Shown: in pieces, positions 1 through 5,052 of the stretch
Position numbering within the stretch: position 1 is the first letter of the stretch
Layout: each line of letters starts with the position of its first letter
NCBI GenBank assembly: GCA_013154145.1
Contig: JAADDC010000034.1
Span: 1 to 5,866 of the forward strand
Origin: Candidatus Iainarchaeum sp.
Lineage (GTDB): Archaea; Iainarchaeota; Iainarchaeia; JAADDC01
Direction: 5' to 3'
DNA: 5,866 nt
Position numbers and translations under genes: made by a program
The notes under the pieces: generated by a model
What the model saw: only the letters and a program-made list of their open reading frames with translations
What the model was told of the DNA's origin: nothing
Databases searched by the model: none

Positions 1-652
1 TTGCCGGCGGCAATCCCATCTCCTCCCGCTTCTTGTTCAGCGGGTGGTCCTTGAGGAACTCGTGGGCGTGTATGACGATCCAGTTGAGTATTCGTCCCGT
101 GGACTCGTCCTCGGAAAAACGGATGGGCTGGCCCTCCACCTGCGGATCCAGGTCCGGGACGGGCTTCAACAGCTCCCCGCTGATGACGAGGACCCCTCTA
201 TAACCTTCGTAGGCCAGAAGCCTCACCCTCACACCAAACGGATTGGCGTTGAGGACCTCCTCCAGCTCCTTGGCCATCTGGGGGATGAACTCTCCCCGGC
301 GCCCGGCACGCCTGTCCAAAACCACGTAGTTCTCGTCCACGGTGGCGAAGTTTATCCGGAAGGCCACGTCGTTGGGCCCCAGCTCTATGCCCGCCCCGAA
401 GGCCTCCAGGACGCCCCTGCCGGGGTAGTCCTCCTCGTCGTAGCCGAAGATGAGGGTGTGGGCCAGACCGCTACCAATGGGAACACCGGGGGAGAGGGGA
501 TAGTGTAGGCCGCAGGAGCCCTCGCGGGCCAGCTCGTCGAGGGTGGGCGTCTTGGCCGCCTCCAGAGGTGTTAACCTTCCGGAGGCTCTTCTATCCCCGA
601 GGCCGTCCAGCACCACGAGAACGACCTTCTTCCCCGAGGGGAGTATCTCCAT
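1..652 (-). CDS. apgM: apgM-like cofactor-independent phosphoglycerate mutase family protein, 5' part (C-terminus outside window)
   Basis: This is a member of the archaeal 2,3-bisphosphoglycerate-independent phosphoglycerate mutase family (alkaline phosphatase superfamily), which interconverts 3- and 2-phosphoglycerate in the cytoplasm using two divalent metals and a phosphoserine intermediate. 217 residues are visible, about half of the usual length of roughly 400. Seen: the N-terminal metal site DGLGD (residues 16-20), the family TPLEAAKTPTLD stretch (28-39), the nucleophile region GVPIGSGLAH with Ser61 and His65, GRGVLEAFGAGIEL (78-91), VAFRINFATVDEN (96-108), DRRAGR (113-118), and the DHPLNKKREEMGLPPA block (202-217), all in family order. 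The nucleophile loop reads GSGLAH where classical archaeal enzymes have GSDTSH or GSDTAH, so it may be a paralogous subfamily with a different substrate. I chose the ATG at 652; a GTG at 658 is also in frame and fits the TATA-like box better. It is the last gene seen in the leftward series, 36 bases after the helicase stop. Confidence 0.85.
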   Translation of the reverse strand, partial: MEILPSGKKVVLVVLDGLGDRRASGRLTPLEAAKTPTLDELAREGSCGLHYPLSPGVPIGSGLAHTLIFGYDEEDYPGRGVLEAFGAGIELGPNDVAFRINFATVDENYVVLDRRAGRRGEFIPQMAKELEEVLNANPFGVRVRLLAYEGYRGVLVISGELLKPVPDLDPQVEGQPIRFSEDESTGRILNWIVIHAHEFLKDHPLNKKREEMGLPPA

Positions 653-665
653 CTCCACGGAAGTA

Positions 666-686
666 GAAGGCTTCCCTTCATTAAAA
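666..686 (-). promoter_or_regulatory. Possible promoter of the apgM-like gene: TATA-like box plus short palindrome
   Basis: Reading on the minus strand, TTTTAA at 686-681 is centred about 25 bases before the GTG at 658 and about 31 before the ATG at 652. This is near the usual archaeal TATA-to-transcription-start distance and would fit a leaderless message starting at the GTG. It is followed by the perfect inverted repeat GAAGG-GAAG-CCTTC (679-666), lying between box and start where archaeal repressors often bind. No convincing Shine-Dalgarno precedes either start. The box is only six bases and weak, so this is a suggestion. Confidence 0.35.
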
Positions 687-688
687 CC

Positions 689-2320
689 TTAGCCCCAGGT
701 CCTGTAGACCTCTGGGGTGGAGTAGTGGAGCTTGAGGAGCTCCCAGGCCTCCTCTGTGATGAAGCAGTTTATCCTGAGGGTGTAAACGTACTCCACCTTC
801 CCCCTGCGTTCCTTTACCACCACGGACTCCACGTAGAAGGGGGGCTTCCGCTTGCGGTCCCGGGCCCGGACCTTCATCTCCCCCCCGCCCGTGAAGAGCT
901 CGGGGCGCCTCTCGGCGAAGGCCGGTAGCTCCTCCGTCTTGATGAAGGAGCGCCCGCGCTCGGTGAAGACCACCGCGATGGCCCCCTCCTCGCACAGTAT
1001 CCGCAGGTTTCTCCTCACTGAGGCCCTGCTGAGCCCCGTTAGCTCTGCAATCCACTCCTCGGGCAACGGTTCGTTCAGGAACTCCAGTATCTTTGCCCTG
1101 GTCCCCATCCTGGCGTATTTCTCCACGAGGCTCTCCAGGACGCCGATGTCGACGCCTGCCATCTTGGCCGAGTATATGCCCTCCACGAAAAGGTCGCTGT
1201 CCACCGTGTCGGGCGTGACGATGAAGACGAGGGTCTTGGGGATGCGCCCGGCCTTCCGGAGGGCCCTGCCCCTCCGCTGAACAAACCTAAGGACAGAGGA
1301 GCTGTTGCTCCAGATGATCAGCAAGTCTGTGGCCGGCAGGTCCACCCCCTCCTCGCCGGCGGAGGTGGACACCACGATGCGGGCCTTCCTCGCCTCCTCC
1401 AGCTCCTTCCTCTTCTCTTCCAGCTTCTTCCTGCCACTGATGAGCTTGGCCCCCACGAGCTCCGCCACCTTCTTGGCCACCACCACCCGGTCGATGAAGA
1501 TGAGCGCCTTCTCAAAGTCGTGCTGCTCGAGAACCCTCTTCAATGCATCGAACTTGTGGAGGTCCCTCAGGGAAAATACCTGCGGCTTCAGGTCGCCCAG
1601 CAGCTCCGAGATCCGGTTCTTCCTGTTGAGGGAGTCCTTCAGGGCCAGGGGTGCGTCCCGGGAGAAGAAGACCAGGGCGAGCCGTATGATGCTCTTCTCC
1701 CTCCCCTCGGCCACGATCATCCTCCCCTCGATTTCCTTATAGACCTCCATCTCGTCGTCGTTGAAGGGAGCCTCGTAGACCTCGGCGATCCACTCGGGCA
1801 CGAAGGGCTTTACGGAGGGGTGGGAGTAGTCCCACTCGAGGATCTTTCCGATGAGCCTCTCGATGGTCTTGCGGTGCCTGCGGGGGACATGGGCGCTGAG
1901 TCCGAGCCTGTAGGGAGCTTCACACTTCTCGAGGAACTGTTTCAGCGGGTCGTCGCCCACAGCGTGGTGGCACTCGTCCACGATCACCGCGTCGAAGCCC
2001 TTGAGATTCCTTGTGAGGGCGCTCTCGGGGGTGGTTATCACCACCTGCTTCTTCAATGCTTCCTCGTCCCTCTGGAGGCCGTGGTACATTCCCACGTCCA
2101 GGTCCGAGTACTTCTTGTAAAACTCGTAGGTCTGCTCCACGAGAATGCGCGTGGGCTCCAGGACGAGGATGCGCAGGCCCTTCCTGGCCAGTTCTTCTGC
2201 AAAGAGGAGGCCCACGAGGGTCTTCCCCACCCCCGTGGGCATGACGACCACAGCCCTCTTTAGCTTCAGGGCCTTCTCGACGGCTTCCCTCTGGTATTCC
2301 CGGGGTTTCAGCTTAGAGAT
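689..2320 (-). CDS. SF2 DECH-box helicase (Hef/MPH1-like ATPase core) with C-terminal winged helix
   Basis: This is an ATP-dependent nucleic-acid helicase or translocase of superfamily 2, resembling the helicase core of archaeal Hef (COG1111 type). Numbered from a putative AUC start at 2320 (543 residues): KPREYQREAV (5-14) resembles the adenine-contacting Q region; Walker A is PTGVGKT (28-34); EPTR is motif Ia; TTPES is motif Ib; DECHHAVG (115-122) is Walker B; GLSAH (140-144) is motif III with His where SAT or TAS is usual; TSAGEEGVDLP (319-329) is motif V; QRRGRALR (348-355) is motif VI. Residues about 407-453 (RAKILEFLNEPLP..LSRASVRRNLRILCEEGAI) form a winged-helix-like unit, and the last 90 residues are of unknown fold. 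There is no ERCC4 nuclease domain as in full Hef. No ATG, GTG or TTG lies in frame between the stop near 2358 and a GTG at 2251, and starting at 2251 would remove the Q region (leaving 520 residues). The gene overlaps the upstream TIM-barrel stop by 8 bases if AUC is used. Function is inferred from motifs only; substrate and partner are unknown. Confidence 0.85.
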   Translation of the reverse strand: MSKLKPREYQREAVEKALKLKRAVVVMPTGVGKTLVGLLFAEELARKGLRILVLEPTRILVEQTYEFYKKYSDLDVGMYHGLQRDEEALKKQVVITTPESALTRNLKGFDAVIVDECHHAVGDDPLKQFLEKCEAPYRLGLSAHVPRRHRKTIERLIGKILEWDYSHPSVKPFVPEWIAEVYEAPFNDDEMEVYKEIEGRMIVAEGREKSIIRLALVFFSRDAPLALKDSLNRKNRISELLGDLKPQVFSLRDLHKFDALKRVLEQHDFEKALIFIDRVVVAKKVAELVGAKLISGRKKLEEKRKELEEARKARIVVSTSAGEEGVDLPATDLLIIWSNSSSVLRFVQRRGRALRKAGRIPKTLVFIVTPDTVDSDLFVEGIYSAKMAGVDIGVLESLVEKYARMGTRAKILEFLNEPLPEEWIAELTGLSRASVRRNLRILCEEGAIAVVFTERGRSFIKTEELPAFAERRPELFTGGGEMKVRARDRKRKPPFYVESVVVKERRGKVEYVYTLRINCFITEEAWELLKLHYSTPEVYRTWG

Positions 2321-3185
2321 ACTCGGCCACCTCCTTGGCCACGCTGTAGTAGAAGTTTATGGTATCCCTGTACTTGGTCTCGGGGGGACCGGTGTAGATG
2401 AGGTGCACCTGCGTGTTCTCGTAGTCCACGCGGGAGACGATGTAGTCGGCGAGGGCCCTGGACAGCACGTCAAGGGAGGGGTATCCCATGCCCAGGGGCG
2501 TCCTCTTCTTCACGAAGATGCGCTTCCTGAGGTAGAGACCGGTCACTTGCGAGAACCTCAGGGAGACGTGGCCCGCGAAGAGGTCCTCGTTGGACTCCAG
2601 GAGGTTGATCCAGAAGTCCTCGGTGACCTGCTGGTCCGCTCCGTGGAAGTCGGCGTCCTCGTAGACCTTGAACTCCCTGATGAAGTCGTTCTCCAGCTGG
2701 AAGGAGATGCCCACGCGCTCGTCGCCCACGATCTCGATGATGGCCCTGATGTCGTCGGGGGAGCCCAGCAGCTTGGGCGTGTAGGTGGTTTCCAGGGTGA
2801 TGAGTATGTTCTCGGTGGCGTCCAACATCATCTTGACGGCCTTGGCCGCCAGGTGAATGGCGGTCTCCCTGTCGGGGCCTGCGCCGCCGATGTGAACGTT
2901 GTAGACCATTGCGCCTGCCCTCTCGGCCATCTGAATGGCCCTCACGTGGGCTCTCCAGCTCCTCTCGAGGCTGTCCATGGACTTGCCCGTGAGGGCGTAG
3001 TAGGGCCCGTGGGCAGTTACCACGTTGAACTCGCTGCTCATCTCCCTGTAGTTGTCAAAGTACTCCTCGCTCCTTCGCTTCATGAAGTCACCGGGAGGAA
3101 TCTCAGTCAGCCTCAAACCAAGCAAAAAAGCTTTTCTTAACGTTGTTAAGCCGTTGTAGGTTCCCCATTCCAGAATGGCCTTCAT
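2313..3185 (-). CDS. Endonuclease IV-like (xylose isomerase-like) TIM-barrel protein with a reduced metal site
   Basis: This 290-residue protein is of the AP-endonuclease-2 / xylose-isomerase-like TIM-barrel superfamily and is closest in feel to deoxyribonuclease IV. Seen: VTAHGPYYALTG (56-67) matches the DNase IV HGPY strand with His59; AERAGAMVYNVHIGG (87-101) supplies His98; ILITLETTY (127-135) supplies Glu132. These correspond to E. coli Nfo His69, His109 and Glu145, the Zn1 set. The later ligands are not conserved: the DxxH motif is replaced by FQLEND (162-167), the DxH motif by a KxR at 226-228, and the final Glu strand reads HLIYTGPPET (261-270). His206 may match Nfo His216. Length fits the family (about 280). 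The ATG at 3185 is the only start before the preceding gene, has no Shine-Dalgarno, and has a TATA-like box 28 bases upstream. Activity could be AP endonuclease, another phosphodiesterase or isomerase, or none; the substrate cannot be read from the sequence. It is followed without a gap by the helicase, which hints at a shared nucleic-acid role. Confidence 0.8.
   Translation of the reverse strand: MKAILEWGTYNGLTTLRKAFLLGLRLTEIPPGDFMKRRSEEYFDNYREMSSEFNVVTAHGPYYALTGKSMDSLERSWRAHVRAIQMAERAGAMVYNVHIGGAGPDRETAIHLAAKAVKMMLDATENILITLETTYTPKLLGSPDDIRAIIEIVGDERVGISFQLENDFIREFKVYEDADFHGADQQVTEDFWINLLESNEDLFAGHVSLRFSQVTGLYLRKRIFVKKRTPLGMGYPSLDVLSRALADYIVSRVDYENTQVHLIYTGPPETKYRDTINFYYSVAKEVAEYL
2328..2334 (-). 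promoter_or_regulatory. Shine-Dalgarno for the helicase, within the end of the TIM-barrel gene
   Basis: GGAGGTG (2334-2328, minus strand) is fully complementary to the anti-Shine-Dalgarno core. It lies 7 bases before the AUC at 2320 and 16 bases before a CTG at 2311. The same heptamer lies 8 bases before the tpiA ATG in this window. It is also ordinary coding sequence (Lys-Glu-Val codons) of the upstream gene, so chance is possible. If real, it decides the helicase start at 2320 and implies translational coupling to the gene before it. Confidence 0.5.
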
Positions 3186-3208
3186 GAGAAAACTTATGTA
3201 GATAAGAG

Positions 3209-3217
3209 AATAAAAAA
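3209..3217 (-). promoter_or_regulatory. TATA-like box of the TIM-barrel gene (leaderless start)
   Basis: The 34-base gap after fbp carries TTTTTTATT (3217-3209, minus strand), centred about 28 bases before the ATG at 3185. No Shine-Dalgarno is seen before the ATG; the preceding bases are ACATAAGTTTTCTC. This is the arrangement expected of an archaeal leaderless transcript that starts at or next to the ATG. It would let the TIM-barrel and helicase genes be transcribed separately from fbp. Confidence 0.5.
3212..3217 (-). terminator. Possible oligo-T terminator after fbp
   Basis: Three bases past the fbp TAG stop the non-template strand has a run of six T (3217-3212). Archaeal RNA polymerase can stop at T-runs without a hairpin. 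The run is short and overlaps the TATA-like box of the next gene, so the same bases may serve both ends or only the promoter. Confidence 0.3.
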
Positions 3218-3219
3218 GG

Positions 3220-4329
3220 CTACTGGAGGGGCTCGAAGCGGCCCTCCAGCTTCTTCAGGACCTCTGGCATGGTAGTGTACTCCAGGTCGTGGAAGGAAAC
3301 CCTGTGGGGCTCGAAGGGCCCGTGGCGCCTCATGTAGTCGGCGATCTCGTTGGCCATGGCCCTTGCCCTGTCGAAGGCCGGGTCGTCGAACATGTCCTCG
3401 GGTCCTATCAGGTGGCCTCCCTTGAGCTGGTATCCGAGGGCTATGACCCTCGGCGGGCCGTCGAAGCGGGTGGGCTTGGCGTCCTTCACGCCCACGGGCA
3501 TGAGCGGCCCCCAGTGGGAGCCCCTCATCCAGCCGGCCACCAAGTGGGGGAACGCAAAAGGCTCCAGAACCTCGCCGACGGCTGGCAGGCCGTGCTGAGC
3601 CCTCACGATCATCACAGGGTCATCCTTGCCCACGTAGCGGCCGGCCTCCTCGTAGAGCCTCTCTGTGGACGCCACGGCCACGGGCTCGTCCTCGGGGATC
3701 ACGTGGCCGGGCTTGGGGAACACCCGCTTGATGGCGAAGCGTCCCGGAGAGCCTATGAGGGCCAGGAGATCGTACATCTCCTCCGGGGTGGACATGAACA
3801 CCCTCCTGTGTTCTATCAGGTCCCAGACCTCGAAGCGGAAGCCGCTGTGAAGTTTGGGATCAATGATGAGGCCGGCGGTGTTGAAGGGGTCCGCGAAGAT
3901 CTTGAAGAGGGGCAGGTTCCAGGCGCCGGCCTCCGTCTTGTCGGCGGCGAAGATGACCACGGGCTCCGAGGGCCTCTCCTCTATCTCCATTTCCGCCACA
4001 CCGGGGCCTAACCCTCTCACATTCCCCGAGAAGGCGTCCTTCAGGAGGTCCTGTCCCGCTCCGTAGAGGCCCATCTCCCTTGCAAGGGCGGCGGCCTCCT
4101 GGAAGGCCTCCCAGGCTATGCCGTGGATGTCTGGGCTGTCCACGCCCTCCTCGTGGGTCATGATGAGTATCAGGTCGTCGCCCACGTGTGAAACATCAAA
4201 GTCAATGAGCAGTTCTCCCCTGTACTCCTCCAGAACGTCCCAGGCAATTTCTTCCAGTTCCTCGGGCACCACGTGGTGCCCCACCAGTCCTCCCACATCG
4301 GCCTTTATGACCGACAGCGTCACCTTCAT
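3220..4329 (-). CDS. fbp: Class V fructose-1,6-bisphosphate aldolase/phosphatase
   Basis: This bifunctional archaeal gluconeogenic enzyme condenses DHAP and GAP to fructose-1,6-bisphosphate through a Schiff base and then hydrolyses the 1-phosphate to give fructose-6-phosphate, with Mg2+. The protein is full length at 369 residues, typical of the family. Seen: VIKADVGGLVGHH (7-19) with metal-site Asp10 and His18; GDD (50-52); THEEGVDSPDIHG (58-70); GLYGAGQDLLKDAFSGNVRG (87-106) with Gln93; the AADK site Asp130-Lys131; RYVGKDDP (231-238), where Tyr232 and Lys235 match the Tyr and Schiff-base Lys of the crenarchaeal enzymes; GWMRGSH (266-272); RFDGPPR (288-294); RRHGPFEPHR (334-343); and Tyr351 near the C-terminus. 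All expected motifs are present, so it should be active. The ATG at 4329 gives the normal family N-terminus (MKVTLSVIKAD). It follows tpiA, which supplies its two triose phosphate substrates, after 45 bases. Confidence 0.97.
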   Translation of the reverse strand: MKVTLSVIKADVGGLVGHHVVPEELEEIAWDVLEEYRGELLIDFDVSHVGDDLILIMTHEEGVDSPDIHGIAWEAFQEAAALAREMGLYGAGQDLLKDAFSGNVRGLGPGVAEMEIEERPSEPVVIFAADKTEAGAWNLPLFKIFADPFNTAGLIIDPKLHSGFRFEVWDLIEHRRVFMSTPEEMYDLLALIGSPGRFAIKRVFPKPGHVIPEDEPVAVASTERLYEEAGRYVGKDDPVMIVRAQHGLPAVGEVLEPFAFPHLVAGWMRGSHWGPLMPVGVKDAKPTRFDGPPRVIALGYQLKGGHLIGPEDMFDDPAFDRARAMANEIADYMRRHGPFEPHRVSFHDLEYTTMPEVLKKLEGRFEPLQ

Positions 4330-4348
4330 GCTTCAAACTGGCCGGCGG

Positions 4349-4359
4349 ATAAATAAAAA
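4349..4359 (-). promoter_or_regulatory. TATA-like box of fbp (leaderless start)
   Basis: In the 45-base gap between tpiA and fbp, TTTTTATTTAT (4359-4349, minus strand) stands out in GC-rich surroundings. It is centred about 25 bases before the fbp ATG at 4329, the usual archaeal TATA-to-start distance. The bases just before the ATG (CCAGTTTGAAGC) contain no clear Shine-Dalgarno. This suggests a leaderless fbp message, so fbp could be transcribed independently of the mutase-tpiA pair. The T-run just after the tpiA stop could also help end the upstream transcript. Confidence 0.55.
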
Positions 4360-4374
4360 GGTGGTGTCCTCAAG

Positions 4375-5052
4375 CTACTCCTCGGCGGTTATTACTCCCT
4401 CGGCGAGTTCCAGTAGCTTCCGGTAAGGGTCCTTGGCCTTGACCACCGCGGAGGCCAGGAGTACCCCGTGGGCCCCCAGCTCTATGGCCCTCCTCACGTC
4501 CTCGGAAGTGGAAACGCCGGCCCCCACGTAGACCGGAGCTCGAATCTCCTTCACGGAGCGCTCGATGACCTCCGGCCTTGCCCTCGAAACCGAGACGCCC
4601 GTCCCTATGAGCTCCGGGGGCTCCACGGCCACGGCAGTTGCTCCCAAGTCTGCGGCGGCCTTTCCCACCCTCGGATCCGAGGCGCAGACCACGGAGATCA
4701 ATCCCTTCTCCCTGAGCATTTCCACGGCCTTCTCAATGTCTATTAATTTCATGGGTCTCTCGGAGTGGTTAAGCAGAGAACCGATGGCCCCGCTGTCCGT
4801 CACGGCCTCCACGGTGACTGCCCCCGTGTGGGCTCCCGGTGGAAGGGGATCCACGTGCTGGGCAAATACGGGAACCCCCACGGCGGAAGCTATCATCCTC
4901 AGGTCCACGAACTGGGGGGCCACGCCAATGGAAACGCCTGTCTCCTTTTCGACCCTCTCGGCGGCCTTAGCTATCTCCAGGCCTTTCCCACCCAAGGACT
5001 CCCTGTAAGCCTTAAAGTTAACGATTATGCGCGGGAGAACTGTTTCAACCAT
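4375..5052 (-). CDS. tpiA: Triosephosphate isomerase, short archaeal form
   Basis: This enzyme interconverts glyceraldehyde-3-phosphate and dihydroxyacetone phosphate in glycolysis and gluconeogenesis. It is full length at 225 residues, matching the archaeal form, which is shorter than the roughly 250-residue bacterial and eukaryotic enzyme and often tetrameric. Seen: Asn12 and Lys14 in IIVNFKAY; APQFVDL (45-51); AQHVDPLPPGAHTG (64-77); the electrophile His96 in LLNHSERP; the catalytic base Glu144 in AVEPPELIGTG, which includes loop 6; the phosphate-binding GAGVSTSEDV (177-186); and GVLLASAVVKA (196-206). All catalytic residues are present. The ATG at 5052 is supported by a strong GGAGGTG 8 bases upstream and gives the expected N-terminus. 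The first 28 bases overlap the end of the phosphohexomutase gene, so the two are very likely co-transcribed and translationally coupled. Confidence 0.97.
   Translation of the reverse strand: MVETVLPRIIVNFKAYRESLGGKGLEIAKAAERVEKETGVSIGVAPQFVDLRMIASAVGVPVFAQHVDPLPPGAHTGAVTVEAVTDSGAIGSLLNHSERPMKLIDIEKAVEMLREKGLISVVCASDPRVGKAAADLGATAVAVEPPELIGTGVSVSRARPEVIERSVKEIRAPVYVGAGVSTSEDVRRAIELGAHGVLLASAVVKAKDPYRKLLELAEGVITAEE

Noticed and set aside
44..508. Plus-strand open frame at the left edge
   Set aside because: The opposite strand carries a convincing apgM-like protein through the same bases, with conserved motifs from end to end.
689..2251. GTG at 2251 as the helicase start
   Set aside because: It is the first standard start codon in frame but lies only four codons before Walker A, would delete the KPREYQ region, and has no Shine-Dalgarno near it. 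Kept as an alternative, not the preferred start.
1520..2263. Plus-strand open frame of 247 codons opposite the helicase
   Set aside because: Antisense to helicase motifs Ia to III and the linker region; no domain signal.
2145..3140. Long plus-strand open frame of 331 codons opposite the helicase and TIM-barrel genes
   Set aside because: It runs antisense to two genes with clear family motifs, spans their junction, and its translation is low-complexity (rich in Val, Leu, Gly, Asp) with no motif. GC-rich coding DNA commonly gives such shadow frames.
3289..4011. Plus-strand open frame of 240 codons opposite fbp
   Set aside because: Fully antisense to a full-length fbp with all active-site motifs; no recognisable domain and His/Gly/Val-rich composition typical of a shadow.
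4330..4374. Thermococcales sugar-regulon operator (TATCAC-N5-GTGATA) near fbp
   Set aside because: I looked for it in the gaps before fbp, the TIM-barrel gene and the apgM-like gene and saw no match, so no such regulator can be claimed.
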